A DNA stretch of 64,000 nucleotides from Sphingomonas sp. IC-11 (GCF_021043365.1 NZ_JAJNDU010000003.1:274840-338839); one strand, 5' to 3'. Counted from the stretch's first letter, positions 1 to 10,056 are shown. A program made the numbers and translations. The notes: a model not told the origin generated them from the sequence alone.

Positions 1-647
1 AGTCGCGTCCAGTCGATCGTGCGCCCGTCCAACCGGGGCGGCGTGCCGGTCTTGAGCCTTCCCATCGGAAGCTTCAGCTCCCGCAGCTGAACGGCAAGCG
101 GAAGGGCAGCGGCTTCATCGACACGCCCCCCGACATGCTGTTCCTCGCCTCGGAAGAGCTTACCACCCAGGAACGTACCGGTGGCAAGCACAACCGTGGG
201 CGCTTTCAACGTGTCGCCGTTGCCGAGCTTAGCCCCGCGCACCTGAGCCGCCTCAACATCAAGCGCGACGGTCTCGCCTGCTACAATGCTGATGTTCGGT
301 TCCGCGGCGATCATGTCCTGAATAGCGGCTGCGTAGAGTCGGCGGTCCGCCTGAATACGGGGGCCCTGAACAGCAAGGCCTTTGCTCCGGTTCAGCATGC
401 GATGATGGATCGCGGCAGCGTCTGCTGCTCGTGCCATCAAGCCGTCGTAGGCATCTACTTCTCGGACGAGATGGCCTTTGCCGAGCCCCCCGATTGACGG
501 ATTGCACGACATCGCGCCGATCCGGCTGGGATCATGGCTAACGAGAGCCACCCGCGCGCCGCGACGTGCGGCAGCAGCAGCCGCCTCAGTCCCGGCGTGG
601 CCGCCGCCTACTACGATAACGTCAAATGATTGTTCCACGTGAAACAC
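1..647 (-). CDS. mnmG: MnmG (GidA), tRNA U34 carboxymethylaminomethyl-modifying enzyme, N-terminal part
   Basis: This is the FAD-binding subunit of the MnmE-MnmG complex, which installs (carboxymethyl)aminomethyl groups on U34 of certain tRNAs. Only about 215 N-terminal residues lie in the window; the gene runs off the left edge. The Rossmann dinucleotide-binding motif [12 protein letters not shown] lies near residues 11-22, followed by the family motif [15 protein letters not shown] chose a GTG start at 645-647, which reads [10 protein letters not shown], the usual alphaproteobacterial N-terminus. It shares one base with the mnmE stop (TAGTG), so the two genes are translationally coupled. 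The codons for FHVEQ also spell a parS-like site. Confidence 0.93.
   Translation of the reverse strand, partial: MFHVEQSFDVIVVGGGHAGTEAAAAAARRGARVALVSHDPSRIGAMSCNPSIGGLGKGHLVREVDAYDGLMARAADAAAIHHRMLNRSKGLAVQGPRIQADRRLYAAAIQDMIAAEPNISIVAGETVALDVEAAQVRGAKLGNGDTLKAPTVVLATGTFLGGKLFRGEEQHVGGRVDEAAALPLAVQLRELKLPMGRLKTGTPPRLDGRTIDWTR
631..646. other. parS: parS-like centromere site
   Basis: The 16-mer TGTTCCACGTGAAACA fits the bacterial chromosomal parS consensus TGTTNCACGTGAAACA at every position. It lies inside the first codons of mnmG. In many alphaproteobacteria the gidA-gidB-parA-parB genes are clustered near the origin, and ParB sites sit in that neighbourhood. The functional role is inferred from sequence identity only. 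Confidence 0.72.
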
Positions 648-1921
648 TACTTTCCGACACAGAAGCGCCCGAACAGAGCGTCGAGCATCGCCTCCGTCGC
701 ATCGATGCCGAGGAGGCCGGCCAGTGCGCGTGATGCTGTACGTACTTCTTCTGCTTGTAACAGCAAGTCATCTGATCCGATCACGCGACGCAGGGCAGCT
801 TGTGCGTCCTTGATCGCTTGGCGCTGCGCTTCGTGGAATGTCGGGCCGGTGATCTCACCGAGAACCTTGTCGCCTCGCCGCTCAATCTCTTCCCAGAGCG
901 CATCAACCGTGGTCAGGTCGTTTATTGTCGTTGCGATCGCGCCAAGCAGGGCGGCTGGCCGAACGTCCGCACGCGCATGGACAGCGATCGCTCGAGGATC
1001 GTTTGAGTGAGGTTCACTCAGATCGAGGATGATATCCGCGGCTGCCACCGCTTGCAGCGCCCGTTCGATGCCGATGCGCTCGACAGGGTCTTCAGCTTTG
1101 TCCCGCAAGCCGGCCGTATCGATCAGCGTATAAATACGCCCGCGGCGCACGATGCTGGCTTCCACGCGATCCCGTGTTGTACCCGCGATCGGCGAAACGA
1201 TTGCCGCCTCTCTGCCGATCAACGCGTTCAGCAGTGACGACTTGCCCGCATTGGGAGGGCCAACCAGTACGACGCGGATGCCATCGCGGTAGCGCTCAAC
1301 GGCCGGGCGGGCGAGAACCTGTCCAAGCGTTTCAGCAAGGACAGCACTTTCCGATTCGATGAACGCTGGATCGACAGCGGAGACGTCATCTTCATCGTCG
1401 AAGTCGATCGCTGCTTCGATGATTGCGCCCAAGCGCGAGAGCGAGTCCATCCACCCGATCACCATTCGACTGATGGCGCCGTCTGCGCTTTCGATGGCTA
1501 GTCGGCGCTGCTGCTCGGTTTCGGCTTCCAGCAGATCGGCAAGCCCTTGAGCCTGGATCAAGTCGATACGACCATTGATTAAAGCGCGGCGCGTGAACTC
1601 GCCGGCACCAGCGGCGCGAAGATTAGATTGCGACGCCAGAGCGTGCTCGACCGCTGCTACAACCGCTCGGCCGCCATGGAGGTGTAGCTCCACCAGATCC
1701 TCGCCCGTCGCCGTGGCGGGACCGGGGAACACCAGCACCAGCGCCTGATCGATCGCACTCCCCAAATAGTCCTTCAATGTTCGCAAGCCCGCACGGCGCG
1801 GAGGTGGCAGTGATCCCGCAAGCCGCTCCCCGGCGGACAGCGCGTCCGGGCCACTGATGCGCATCACCGCGATCGCGGCGGGCGGGCGGCCGCTTGAGAC
1901 CGCGAAGATCGTGTCCGTCAT
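647..1921 (-). CDS. mnmE: MnmE (TrmE), tRNA-modification GTPase
   Basis: GTPase partner of MnmG in U34 tRNA modification, about 424 residues. The start ATG at 1919-1921 gives [20 protein letters not shown], the typical N-terminus, and overlaps the upstream stop as ATGA; a longer reading frame adds 13 unlikely residues. The tetrahydrofolate-binding N-domain comes first, with a P-loop GPPNAGKSS near residues 221-229, then SPIAGTTRD (switch) and DTAG. The C-terminus RFCVGK carries the family's catalytic-type cysteine. The usual NKxD guanine-specificity motif is not evident; the equivalent position reads about ARAD. Downstream mnmG is coupled by a one-base overlap. Confidence 0.95.
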   Translation of the reverse strand: MTDTIFAVSSGRPPAAIAVMRISGPDALSAGERLAGSLPPPRRAGLRTLKDYLGSAIDQALVLVFPGPATATGEDLVELHLHGGRAVVAAVEHALASQSNLRAAGAGEFTRRALINGRIDLIQAQGLADLLEAETEQQRRLAIESADGAISRMVIGWMDSLSRLGAIIEAAIDFDDEDDVSAVDPAFIESESAVLAETLGQVLARPAVERYRDGIRVVLVGPPNAGKSSLLNALIGREAAIVSPIAGTTRDRVEASIVRRGRIYTLIDTAGLRDKAEDPVERIGIERALQAVAAADIILDLSEPHSNDPRAIAVHARADVRPAALLGAIATTINDLTTVDALWEEIERRGDKVLGEITGPTFHEAQRQAIKDAQAALRRVIGSDDLLLQAEEVRTASRALAGLLGIDATEAMLDALFGRFCVGK

Positions 1922-2154
1922 CCGCTGGACTTGCTCGCCGCTTCGAACATGCGGCGCCACATAGCAGTGCCCGCCTCACCCATGGGTGCCCAGCTTTTGA
2001 CGACTGCGTCGATCGCCTCCGGCCCCATGGTGCTTTGCTCCAGCGATTGTTGAAGGATGGCGACATAACGATCCTGAAGAGGGCCAAGATCGGGCAGCCC
2101 CATGAACCGGCGGGCTTCTTCCGGCGAACAATCGATTTCGATGGTGATCTTCAT
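1918..2154 (-). CDS. DUF6489 family small protein
   Basis: A 78-residue acidic cytosolic protein beginning MKITIEIDCSPEEARRFMGL. I recognise it as the DUF6489 family, found directly upstream of mnmE in sphingomonads; its biochemical role is unknown. The start at 2154 is preceded by AAGGGAG and is preferred over the longer frame to 2238. Its stop overlaps the mnmE start by 4 bases, so it is probably the first gene of the DUF6489-mnmE-mnmG operon. A dyad GTCCCC-CT-GGGGAC at 2174-2187, just upstream, may belong to its promoter region. Confidence 0.8.
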   Translation of the reverse strand: MKITIEIDCSPEEARRFMGLPDLGPLQDRYVAILQQSLEQSTMGPEAIDAVVKSWAPMGEAGTAMWRRMFEAASKSSG

Positions 2155-2275
2155 GACCACGCTCCCTTGAGCAGTCCCCCTGGGGACGATAGCGTCACTG
2201 ACACGCCATCTATGCCCGTGATGCCGCGCTCCTCGCAACCGCGTCGCTGGCCCACATCAACAGAGAGGACCTGAC

Positions 2276-2977
2276 ATGGGTGAAATGATCGACGTTGCCG
2301 CGCTGAACGGTGAAGGAACTTTCAAGGCGTATCGCGCACAGCCCAGTGGCACACCTACCGCGGCGATCATTGTCATTCAGGAGGTGTTCGGCGTGAACCC
2401 AGGCATTCGCCAGAAGTGCGATCGCCTCGCAGAGCAAGGCTATCTTGCTATCGCGCCTGACCTGTTCTGGCGGATCGCACCGGGCGTCGAGCTGAACCCC
2501 GACGTGCCGGAGGAGTTGCAGCGCGGGCTCGACCTGTTCGGACAGTTTGATCAGGATGCCGGCATTCGTGACATTGAAGCGACCATCCACCAGGCACGCC
2601 AGCTACTCGGCGGAACGGGCAAGGTGGGAGCGGTCGGTTACTGCCTCGGTGGCCGGTTGGCATTCATGACTGCGTGCCGGACGGACATCAACGCAGCTGT
2701 TGGCTATTATGGCGTCGGCATCGACGGTCTCTTGGGTGAGAAGCACGCCATCGCTCATCCGGTGTTGCTGCACATCGCCGGCGAAGACGGCTTCGTTGAC
2801 AAGGCCACTCAGCAGAAGATGCACGAAGGCCTCGATGATCATCCGAAGGTAACCTTGTACGACTATCCCGGTGAGGATCACGGCTTCGCGACCGAAATGG
2901 GCGATCGTCGGTCGGAGGAAGCGGCAAACTTGGCAGATGAGCGGACAGCCGCCTTCTTCCGCGACCATCTGGCGTAA
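2276..2977 (+). CDS. Dienelactone hydrolase family protein
   Basis: An alpha/beta hydrolase of the dienelactone hydrolase (carboxymethylenebutenolidase) family, 233 residues, cytosolic, with no signal peptide. The nucleophile elbow GYCLGG places the catalytic cysteine at residue 123. A downstream IAGEDGFV segment and GEDHGF near the C-terminus supply the expected Asp and His of the Cys-Asp-His triad. The start ATG has the ribosome-binding site AGAGAGGA. The gene stands alone, diverging from the mnmE operon. The true substrate cannot be read from the sequence; no aromatic-degradation genes are nearby. Confidence 0.88.
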   Translation: MGEMIDVAALNGEGTFKAYRAQPSGTPTAAIIVIQEVFGVNPGIRQKCDRLAEQGYLAIAPDLFWRIAPGVELNPDVPEELQRGLDLFGQFDQDAGIRDIEATIHQARQLLGGTGKVGAVGYCLGGRLAFMTACRTDINAAVGYYGVGIDGLLGEKHAIAHPVLLHIAGEDGFVDKATQQKMHEGLDDHPKVTLYDYPGEDHGFATEMGDRRSEEAANLADERTAAFFRDHLA

Positions 2978-2987
2978 CGCTCCCGCA

Positions 2988-3023
2988 GCCTGGCCCTCCG
3001 CGCGTTGGCGCAGAGGGCCAGGC
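2988..3023. terminator. Bidirectional hairpin terminator
   Basis: A perfect 11-bp inverted repeat, GCCTGGCCCTC and GAGGGCCAGGC, with a 14-base loop. It lies between the convergent dienelactone hydrolase gene and cysQ. No strong T-run follows on either strand. Confidence 0.7.
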
Positions 3024-3069
3024 TTGCGTATTCGTGCTCCTGCCGACCGGTGCCTGAGAATGGATAAGC

Positions 3070-3819
3070 TTAGGCTGCCGCCTTTGTCTCGTTGATGAGC
3101 GCAAGCACCTGCTCCGCGAGAGACTTGGGGCAGATGAGCAGATCAGGAAGATAGGTGTCCTCCTGATTGTAGATTAGCGGGCTGCCGTCGATGCGCGAAC
3201 AATGCAGGCCATGTGCCAGCGCCACCGCAACTGGAGCGGCGGAATCCCATTCGTACTGGCCGCCTGAATGCAGGTAGATGTCCGCCTCTCCGCGGACGAC
3301 CGCCATCGCCTTTGCCCCTGCCGAACCCATCGGGACCAATGTAGCGCCTAGCCGCTCCGCCACGCTCACGGCTTCGGCGGCAGGTCGCGTGCGGCTCACC
3401 AGCATGCGCAGCGGATTGGCGGGTGGGGGAACCGCGGCTGGCTGATCGGACCGCAATACCAATCCAGCGCCAGGCAATGCCACGGCTCCGACCGTTGCCA
3501 CACCGTCAACGGCCAGGCCGACATGCACGGCCCAGTCCTGGCGTTCTTCGCCATATTCGCGCGTCCCGTCGACGGGATCGACGATCCACACCCGCGACTT
3601 GCCCAGGCGATCGCCGTCGCACTTCATCTCTTCCGAGAGCAGGCCATCGTCCGGACGTGCTTCGCGAAGCGCGTGGACCAGGAACTGGTTGGCCGTCTGG
3701 TCCCCCGCTTTACCCAGCGCCTTTGCCGAGAACACGCGGGCACCGCGGACCTCCAGCAGGATCCGGCCGGCAGTCTCTGCCAAGTGCGCTGCAAGTTCAG
3801 CGTCGGACATAGCGGTCAT
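3070..3819 (-). CDS. cysQ: CysQ, 3'(2'),5'-bisphosphate nucleotidase
   Basis: Removes the 3'-phosphate from PAP(S), recycling the by-product of sulfate assimilation. It is 249 residues with the inositol-monophosphatase fold motifs: EEM near the first metal site, DPVDGTREY (metal-binding DPxDGT) and WDSAAP near the C-terminus. Its ATG overlaps the cysNC stop by 4 bases, making it the third gene of cysD-cysNC-cysQ. That context supports a PAP role over an inositol one. Confidence 0.92.
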   Translation of the reverse strand: MTAMSDAELAAHLAETAGRILLEVRGARVFSAKALGKAGDQTANQFLVHALREARPDDGLLSEEMKCDGDRLGKSRVWIVDPVDGTREYGEERQDWAVHVGLAVDGVATVGAVALPGAGLVLRSDQPAAVPPPANPLRMLVSRTRPAAEAVSVAERLGATLVPMGSAGAKAMAVVRGEADIYLHSGGQYEWDSAAPVAVALAHGLHCSRIDGSPLIYNQEDTYLPDLLICPKSLAEQVLALINETKAAA

Positions 3820-5744
3820 GGAATGATTCTCTTGATGATCAGCTCGGCCGCTTCATCGGGTGTCATTGCCGTGGTGTCGATCCGGATCTCGGGATCTTCG
3901 GGTGGCTCATAGGGGCTATCGATCCCGGTAAAATTGGCAAGCTGGCCACTCCGCGCCTTGGCATAGAGACCCTTCACGTCGCGCCGCTCCGCTTCGGACA
4001 GCGGCGTATCGATATGTACCTCGATGAACTCGCCGGGCTGCATCATCTGACGCACCATCTCGCGTTCCGCGCGAAACGGCGAAATGAAGGCAGTGATGAC
4101 GATCAGACCCGCGTCGGTCATCAGCTTGGCCACTTCGCCGACCCGGCGGATGTTTTCCACGCGATCGGCATCGGTAAAGCCCAGGTCCTTGTTGAGCCCG
4201 TGACGCACATTGTCGCCGTCGAGCAGGAAGGTGTGGCGGTTCATCCGCACCAGCTTCTTTTCGACAAGGTTGGCGATGGTCGACTTGCCGGCACCCGAGA
4301 GGCCGGTGAACCAGAGCACCACGGGCTTCTGGTTCTTGAGCGCGGCGAGCGTGTCGCGGCTGACATCGGTGGGCTGCCAATGGATGTTCTGTGAACGACG
4401 CAGGCTGAAGTGGAGCATGCCCGCGGCGACCGTGGCATTGGTCAGCTTGTCGATGAGAATGAAGCCGCCCAGTTCCTTGTTCGGGCTGGTCCGGTCATCG
4501 GCGTATGGCTCGAACACGAGCGGTTTGTCGGTGGAGAGGTTTGCGACCCCGATCGCGTTCAGATCAAGCGTTTTGGCGGCGAGCTGCTCCAGCGTGTTGA
4601 CGTTGACCTGATATTTGGGTGCCTGGATCGTCGCCGTTACGGTCTGAGTGCCGAGCTTCAGCCAGTAGGAGCGACCTGGGAGCATTTCGTCCTCGGCCAT
4701 CCAAACGATCGTTGCCTCGAACTGATCGGCAACTTGGGGCGGTGCCGAGGCTGCAGCGATCACGTCTCCACGGGAGCAATCCACTTCATCGGTGAGCGTG
4801 AGGGTGACAGACTGGCCCGCGACCGCCTCGTCAAGGTCGCCGTCCAGCGTGACGATACGGGCCACCGTCGACGTCTTGCCAGAGGGCAGAATCCGCACCG
4901 GATCTCCCGGTTTGATCGTCCCGGCAGCCACGAGGCCAGCGAAACCGCGGAAATCCAGATTGGGGCGGTTAACCCATTGTACGGGCAGCCGGAATGGCTT
5001 CGCCTGATCAGCCTCTGCATCGATCTCGACCGACTCAAGGTGCTCGACCAGCGACGGCCCGGAGTACCAGGGCGTGTTAGGCGAGGGCGCAGTGATGTTG
5101 TCGCCTTTGAACCCGGAGATGGGGAGCGCCGTGAACGAACTGAGGCCGATAGACTCTGCAAACGTGCTGTAATCGGCCACGATCTCATCAAAAACGGCCT
5201 GATCGTAGCCGACCAGATCCATTTTGTTCACCGCTAGTACCAAATTCCGGATGCCGATGAGGTGGGCAAGGTAGGAGTGGCGGCGAGTTTGGGTGAGTAC
5301 GCCCTTGCGCGCATCAACCAGGATGACCGCAAGATCAGCGGTCGACGCGCCAGTCACCATGTTGCGGGTATATTGTTCGTGCCCCGGCGTGTCGGCGACG
5401 ATGAACTTGCGCTTCTCGGTCGCGAAAAACCGGTAGGCGACATCGATCGTGATGCCCTGTTCCCGCTCAGCCGCGAGGCCATCGACCAAGAGCGCGAAGT
5501 CGATGTCCTGGCCCTGCGTGCCGACCTTCTTGGAGTCGCTCTCGAGGGCGGCGAGCTGGTCCTCGAAGATCATCTTCGAATCATAAAGCAGCCGACCGAT
5601 CAGCGTGGACTTACCGTCGTCCACAGAGCCGCAGGTGATGAAGCGCAGCAGCGACTTGTGCTGGTGGCGCGCGAGATAGGCGTCGATGTCCTGCGCGATG
5701 AGCGCGTCGACTTGATAGGCGGATTCTTGAGCGCTGCTGGCCAT
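3816..5744 (-). CDS. cysNC: CysNC, bifunctional sulfate adenylyltransferase subunit 1 / adenylylsulfate kinase
   Basis: A fusion of the GTP-dependent ATP sulfurylase large subunit (CysN) and APS kinase (CysC). It works with CysD to convert sulfate to APS and then to PAPS. The N-terminal EF-Tu-like GTPase has the P-loop [17 protein letters not shown] and NKMD. The C-terminal kinase has a second P-loop, GLSGAGKS, and [11 protein letters not shown] chose the ATG at 5744 ([15 protein letters not shown]), which has GAGG upstream; the longer frame to 5819 adds a basic, non-homologous extension. About 120 bases separate it from cysD. Confidence 0.95.
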   Translation of the reverse strand: MASSAQESAYQVDALIAQDIDAYLARHQHKSLLRFITCGSVDDGKSTLIGRLLYDSKMIFEDQLAALESDSKKVGTQGQDIDFALLVDGLAAEREQGITIDVAYRFFATEKRKFIVADTPGHEQYTRNMVTGASTADLAVILVDARKGVLTQTRRHSYLAHLIGIRNLVLAVNKMDLVGYDQAVFDEIVADYSTFAESIGLSSFTALPISGFKGDNITAPSPNTPWYSGPSLVEHLESVEIDAEADQAKPFRLPVQWVNRPNLDFRGFAGLVAAGTIKPGDPVRILPSGKTSTVARIVTLDGDLDEAVAGQSVTLTLTDEVDCSRGDVIAAASAPPQVADQFEATIVWMAEDEMLPGRSYWLKLGTQTVTATIQAPKYQVNVNTLEQLAAKTLDLNAIGVANLSTDKPLVFEPYADDRTSPNKELGGFILIDKLTNATVAAGMLHFSLRRSQNIHWQPTDVSRDTLAALKNQKPVVLWFTGLSGAGKSTIANLVEKKLVRMNRHTFLLDGDNVRHGLNKDLGFTDADRVENIRRVGEVAKLMTDAGLIVITAFISPFRAEREMVRQMMQPGEFIEVHIDTPLSEAERRDVKGLYAKARSGQLANFTGIDSPYEPPEDPEIRIDTTAMTPDEAAELIIKRIIP

Positions 5745-5865
5745 GTCAGGCGACCTCATCATGCGGCGCTTGTGTCGGCAGCCGGAACGCCGCCAGCGCG
5801 GACGTAGGCCGTTGCGCAATTGTCGCGGAAGCGGGCTTCAGGGGGGCGGGAGATGAAACGCAGCA

Positions 5866-6774
5866 TCAGAAATACCCCTCCTGCTTCTTCTTCTCCATAC
5901 TGGCGGAACCGGCATCCTTGTCGATCGCTCGACCCTGCCGTTCGCTGGTAGTGGTGAGGAGCATCTCCTGGATCACATCGGACAAGGTCGCCGCTTCGCT
6001 TTCGACGGCGCCGGTCAGGGGGTAGCAGCCGAGTGTACGGAAGCGGATCGAGCGTTCGACGGGCACTTCGCCCTCGCGAAGCGGGAAGCGATCGTCATCA
6101 ACCATCAGGAGAAGCCCGTCGCGCTCAACGGTCGGGCGCTTCTCGGAGAAGTACAGCGGGACGATGGGGATGTCGTTCAGCTGGATGTACTGCCAGATGT
6201 CAAGCTCCGTCCAGTTGGAGATCGGGAAGACGCGGATGCTTTCGCCCTTCGCCTTTTTGGCATTGTAGAGGTGCCATAGTTCCGGCCGCTGGTTTTTGGG
6301 ATCCCAGCGGTGATTGGCAGAGCGGAACGAGAAAACGCGCTCCTTGGCACGGCTCTTTTCCTCGTCGCGGCGCGCGCCGCCGAACGCGACATCGAAGCCG
6401 AATTTGTCCAGCGCCTGCTTCAGCCCTTCTGTCTTCCACATGTCCGTGTGAAGCGGGCCGTGATCGAACGGGTTGATGCCTCGCGCCTCGGCTTCCGGAT
6501 TCTTGTAGACGATGAGCTCCATGCCGCTCTCGCGCGCCATTCGGTCGCGCAATTCGTACATCGCCTTGAATTTCCATGTCGTGTCGACGTGGAGAAGCGG
6601 GAATGGCGGCGGGGCCGGATAGAAGGCCTTTCTGGCAAGGTGCAGCATGACGGCGGAATCTTTGCCGACGGAGTAAAGCATCACGGGGCGTTCGCTCTCG
6701 GCGACCACTTCGCGCATGATGTGGATCGATTCCGCCTCGAGACGTTCGAGGTGGGTCAGGCTGCGGGCTGGCAT
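5866..6774 (-). CDS. cysD: CysD, sulfate adenylyltransferase subunit 2
   Basis: The catalytic small subunit of ATP sulfurylase, a PP-loop (PAPS-reductase-like) enzyme that forms APS from ATP and sulfate together with CysN. It is 302 residues, the usual length. The PP-loop motif [14 protein letters not shown] lies near residues 34-47, with [12 protein letters not shown] in the middle, and the C-terminus [10 protein letters not shown] is characteristic. The start at 6774 ([12 protein letters not shown]) is preferred over the 50-residue longer frame. It is first in the operon and diverges from a LuxR-type regulator across a 14-bp palindrome. Confidence 0.95.
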   Translation of the reverse strand: MPARSLTHLERLEAESIHIMREVVAESERPVMLYSVGKDSAVMLHLARKAFYPAPPPFPLLHVDTTWKFKAMYELRDRMARESGMELIVYKNPEAEARGINPFDHGPLHTDMWKTEGLKQALDKFGFDVAFGGARRDEEKSRAKERVFSFRSANHRWDPKNQRPELWHLYNAKKAKGESIRVFPISNWTELDIWQYIQLNDIPIVPLYFSEKRPTVERDGLLLMVDDDRFPLREGEVPVERSIRFRTLGCYPLTGAVESEAATLSDVIQEMLLTTTSERQGRAIDKDAGSASMEKKKQEGYF

Positions 6775-6829
6775 GATATCCCCGAGGTTGTTCGGAGCAG
6801 AACATGGCACTGCAGGCGTGACAGCAAAC

Positions 6830-6843
6830 CTCCCATATGGGAG
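6830..6843. promoter_or_regulatory. Palindromic operator candidate between cysD and the regulator
   Basis: CTCCCATATGGGAG is a perfect 14-bp palindrome, 56 bases upstream of the cysD start and just before the start of the divergent LuxR-type gene, overlapping its ribosome-binding site. Its position and symmetry fit a site for a dimeric regulator, possibly autoregulatory. The binding protein is inferred. Confidence 0.5.
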
Positions 6844-6851
6844 TAGGCCTG

Positions 6852-7808
6852 ATGGCAATTGCGCGCGCGGACGAGACGGACTTGTTGCTGCCGCTGCACG
6901 AGGGTGTTCATGAGGCGCGACCATGGACGACCTTTCTCACACGTTTGCGCCAACGCGTCCGGGCTGATGAGGCCGGTTTGATCATCAGCGCCGGGCTTGA
7001 GGAAAGGGAAACGCACCTTCTTGTGCCAGCCACCGCGACCATCCCTGACGATCGCAGCTGGCGCCGCGCACTTCGTCCCGGTCGCGCCTATGCCATTGAA
7101 GAACGAGAGGGATTTGGGAGGGTCGTTCGAGTTGACGAGCCGGGAGGGGCGGCGGCTTGGCTCGCGATGAGACGCAAGGAGCGCGATTTTACCGCTGCCG
7201 ACGCTGCCTTGCTGGCGCGCCTCGCGCCGCATCTGGCCATAGCACTGCGGACGCGGCGGGCGCTCGATCAAGGCCGGGCAGCGCTCGAGCTTTCCGAAGA
7301 GGCGCTGGCGCGTGCTGGCATTGCTTGGGTCGGTTTTGACGGCGACGGACGAATCCTGTCGATGTCGAAGGGTGCGGTAGCGGTGCTGGGCGCGCGCTGG
7401 GCAGGGAGCGGCGTGGGCAGTGTCGTCGCATCTCTCAAGGATGACGCACCGCAAGTTGTTCGTGTGCGCGACGAGGCATCACCCTGGATCCTTCTGATAC
7501 CGTATCGGGAGCCATTGGAAGCTTCCTGGCCCCGGCTGGCGACGATCGGCCTGGTCGCAACACGCCGCATGGGGGATGAGCAAGCACGGGCTGCTGTGCT
7601 GGCGACATTATTTGGATTGCCGCCCAGCGAAGCGAAGCTCGCAGCGGCGATCGCTGGCGGCGCCAGCCTGAGCGAGGCTGCCGATCAGCTTGGACTGACG
7701 ATCGAAACCGCTCGCAATTACTCCAAGCGGCTGTTTGCCAAGACCCGGACCCGCGGGCAGCTGGATCTGGTGCGATTGATCGGGAGCAGCGTCGCCAGAC
7801 TCGTCTGA
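6852..7808 (+). CDS. LuxR-type helix-turn-helix transcriptional regulator
   Basis: About 318 residues. The C-terminal 65 residues form a LuxR/GerE-type HTH ([20 protein letters not shown] then [18 protein letters not shown]), the form used by many sphingomonad orphan regulators. The N-terminal two-thirds look like PAS/GAF sensor domains with no recognised ligand residues. I prefer the ATG at 6852 (GGGAG 8 bases upstream) over the one at 6837, which has no ribosome-binding site. It diverges from cysD, so control of sulfate assimilation is a reasonable guess. No receiver aspartate is seen, so it is probably not a classical response regulator. Confidence 0.78.
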   Translation: MAIARADETDLLLPLHEGVHEARPWTTFLTRLRQRVRADEAGLIISAGLEERETHLLVPATATIPDDRSWRRALRPGRAYAIEEREGFGRVVRVDEPGGAAAWLAMRRKERDFTAADAALLARLAPHLAIALRTRRALDQGRAALELSEEALARAGIAWVGFDGDGRILSMSKGAVAVLGARWAGSGVGSVVASLKDDAPQVVRVRDEASPWILLIPYREPLEASWPRLATIGLVATRRMGDEQARAAVLATLFGLPPSEAKLAAAIAGGASLSEAADQLGLTIETARNYSKRLFAKTRTRGQLDLVRLIGSSVARLV

Positions 7809-7832
7809 ACTACCGCCGCCGCGCAGCTGGCG

Positions 7833-8510
7833 TCACGCTGCGAGTGAAAAGCGCAGCAGGCGGTCCTCAACTGGAATCAGCGCGTGCGCCGGTCTCCCGA
7901 CGGCCCGACCGATCTCGGGATGGGTGGCGTCGAGCCCGCCCGTCAGCGATCCAAACGCGGGCAGGATGAGCTTCGCACCGGTTGCCACGAAGCAGCGGCG
8001 GGAGATGAGCTTGCCACGCACCCGAATCCGCAGCTTGGGATGGAAGTGACCTGATAATTCGGGTCGCGTCTCGCCCGGTCGCGCCTCATGCCGCAGGATC
8101 AGCCCGTCAACGGAGGCTTCGTCCAGCACCTCACCGCCGCAGCGGTCAACGCCGTGCGGGTCATGATTGCCGGTGATCCAGGTCCAGCGCGTGGCAGACG
8201 TGAGCGCCCGAAGCATCTCCTGCGCGGCCGCGGGCAAGCGACTGCAGCCGTCGGGGTCATGGAAACTGTCGCCCAGGCACCAGACCTCGCGCACGTCCGT
8301 TTCCCGCACGAGCGCCGTTAGGTCTGAGAGGGTGGCAAAGGAGTCATAAGGCGGCAGCATCTGACCGCCGCGCGCGAACCAGCTTGCCTTTTCGAGGTGA
8401 AGATCCGCAACCAGCAGCGCCCGTCGCGCAGGCCAGAGCAGCGCCCCCTGCACAAGGGGCGTCAGAAGTTGGCCACCGAACGAAACAGGAACCATTCCGG
8501 CGCCATGCAT
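7833..8510 (-). CDS. pdeM: PdeM, ligase-associated DNA-damage-response metallophosphoesterase
   Basis: A calcineurin-like metallophosphoesterase of the PdeM family, 225 residues. Metal-binding motifs in order are VADLHLEK, GDSFHD, GNHDPHG and SGHFHPK. Family members usually travel with an ATP-dependent DNA ligase, an exonuclease and a DEXH helicase, as a putative repair cassette. None of these partners is visible within the window. The start may be the ATG at 8510 or the one 5 codons later. It is convergent with the LuxR-type gene, with a 24-base gap. Confidence 0.88.
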   Translation of the reverse strand: MHGAGMVPVSFGGQLLTPLVQGALLWPARRALLVADLHLEKASWFARGGQMLPPYDSFATLSDLTALVRETDVREVWCLGDSFHDPDGCSRLPAAAQEMLRALTSATRWTWITGNHDPHGVDRCGGEVLDEASVDGLILRHEARPGETRPELSGHFHPKLRIRVRGKLISRRCFVATGAKLILPAFGSLTGGLDATHPEIGRAVGRPAHALIPVEDRLLRFSLAA

Positions 8511-8633
8511 CGTTTCGCGTGGCGGATCAACTGCTTGCCGGTGAGAAACCCGGGGTCGGGCAGTGCCGCGCGTGGAGGTGCTTACGAGGTGGGGCGCTGC
8601 CCCCTATGCTGATGAGTTCGACCCCACCCCGGC

Positions 8634-8654
8634 GGCGCGCCTGGATGGCGCGCC
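8634..8654 (-). terminator. GC-rich hairpin downstream of the MipA gene
   Basis: Two GGCGCGCC octamers, each self-complementary, are separated by TGGAT and can form an 8-bp stem. It lies 13 bases past the mipA-like stop. There is no T-run, so rho-independent function is uncertain. Confidence 0.4.
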
Positions 8655-8666
8655 CTCTCCAAACCG

Positions 8667-9536
8667 TCAGAAAGTGTAGGCGAGACCCAGGACGCCGAGC
8701 CACTGATTGCGCGAGCCCGCGACGCTGACCATTGGGCTGTCCGCGACGTCGTTGATCAGCTTGCGGTACGTGCCGCCGCCGACAATCTTGAAGCCCTTCA
8801 GGAGGTTGCCGGTGAGGGAGTAAGTGCCGATCGCGCCCACCGTCCAGCTTTTCCAGCCCTCACGGCCACGGTAGGCGGGCAGCCCAGACACTACGGCCTG
8901 ATCGGGCGAAATGTCGTAGTAGGTGCGCAGATATTTAGTTTCGACCCGCTCGGCCGAGCCGAACAGTGCGACCGCAGCCTTAGTGGACAAGGGGGTAAAA
9001 TAGTTGATCGTCGGCTGCCAGATGCCGCTGCGATGCACCTTGCTAACATCGTGCCGATAGCTGAGCGACACCGAAAGCTTGTCATAAGGGCTGGTGATGA
9101 CGCCGGTCTTGCCGACACCGACGAAGCCGCCGAGTTCGATCGCGGTGTCTCGCTCCCCCAGCGCACGCACGCGCGGATCGTCGATGCTGGAACGATCGCT
9201 GCGCATGAAGTTGATCACACCAACCGGGCCAAGCTGGAAATCCCAGGAAGGGCCGGGCTGATTGGGGATGAGATCGGCGCTGGCGCGGTTGCCGAGCACC
9301 TGGAAGTTGATACCGCTCACCGACCCGATCACGCCGGGAACGGGCGCCCAGCGGTAATCGTCGGAACCTTCATAGTCGGGAAGATAACCGGCGCCGATTC
9401 CTACGGTGACGGAATCGCCGCCCATGTCCTGGGCGATTGCTTCGGCACTGCTTGATGGCGTGGTGGCATTCTGCGCAGCGGCAGCTGACGGCAGCGCGGT
9501 AACGGCAGCAAGGCCAAAGAGAATTCTGGCTATCAC
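8667..9536 (-). CDS. MipA/OmpV family outer-membrane protein
   Basis: About 289 residues, predicted secreted beta-barrel. The GTG start at 9536 gives a signal peptide (VIARILFGLAAVTALPSAAA) ending before AQNATT, with AAGGGGAC about 12 bases upstream; the longer frame to 9584 would bury that signal. Family features are the early GAGYLPDYEGSDDYRWAPVP segment, alternating beta-strand pattern and a terminal aromatic (GLAYTF) typical of outer-membrane barrels. Members are described as MltA-interacting or scaffold proteins, but the role here is unknown. Confidence 0.88.
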   Translation of the reverse strand: MIARILFGLAAVTALPSAAAAQNATTPSSSAEAIAQDMGGDSVTVGIGAGYLPDYEGSDDYRWAPVPGVIGSVSGINFQVLGNRASADLIPNQPGPSWDFQLGPVGVINFMRSDRSSIDDPRVRALGERDTAIELGGFVGVGKTGVITSPYDKLSVSLSYRHDVSKVHRSGIWQPTINYFTPLSTKAAVALFGSAERVETKYLRTYYDISPDQAVVSGLPAYRGREGWKSWTVGAIGTYSLTGNLLKGFKIVGGGTYRKLINDVADSPMVSVAGSRNQWLGVLGLAYTF

Positions 9537-9603
9537 GGTTCGGTGCGTCCCCTTTTGATCCGCACCGAAACCCACCTGCAGCAATTTAGCTCCGGGTGAG
9601 TGC

Positions 9604-10056
9604 TTAAAGGATGTAGCGCAGCTTCACTTGTTGCTTCTCTGCATCACTGTTGATGCCGAAGCGGGCAGCCGAAAAGCGCGGCGGGCCAAAACGGATCGGG
9701 GGGTTGCGCGAAAAGCCGAAGCCTTCGCGCGGGATGCCAGCGAAAGTGTCCAGCTTCTTGTTGCCGTTTTCATCGTGGATCACGGCAACGGCATAATTGC
9801 CATGTGGAAGCCCCTCGAACCGCAACGAGGTAGTGCCAGCTGGAATGGACCGGCGGGTGGCGTTGTGATCGTCCACGCAGGACGGGAAATTGTCCGGCGC
9901 AGCGGTCAGGCAGATGCGCAGCATCCCTTTGGCAGAGCGAACCTGATCGAAATCGACATCAATCCGCGCGACCGGCGTCGCGCCGATCAGCGTTGCCGCG
10001 CTCACGCCGAGCAGCAGCACGCGCCTGGTCCCGCGTGAAATCGCCCAAGCCTTCAT
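9604..10056 (-). CDS. DUF2141 domain-containing secreted protein
   Basis: About 150 residues with an N-terminal hydrophobic export signal (VLLLGVSAATLIGATPVA), then a DUF2141 domain containing GNYAVAVIHDENGNKKLDT, a segment resembling a calcium-binding loop. Molecular function is not established for the family. The start at 10056 lies inside the 3' end of the upstream hydroxylase gene, in another frame, so the two genes overlap by about 98 bases and are probably cotranscribed. A longer frame reaches 10119. Confidence 0.82.
   Translation of the reverse strand: MKAWAISRGTRRVLLLGVSAATLIGATPVARIDVDFDQVRSAKGMLRICLTAAPDNFPSCVDDHNATRRSIPAGTTSLRFEGLPHGNYAVAVIHDENGNKKLDTFAGIPREGFGFSRNPPIRFGPPRFSAARFGINSDAEKQQVKLRYIL

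Noticed and set aside
8511..8611. 33-codon fragment (LPDPGFLTGKQLIRHAKR...) overlapping the pdeM start
   Set aside because: It might be the end of a lost partner gene such as the ligase-associated helicase, but I cannot match it and it lacks a start.
8634..8654. GGCGCGCC pair as a protein-binding site
   Set aside because: Its position downstream of the MipA gene fits a terminator hairpin better, although evidence for either is modest.
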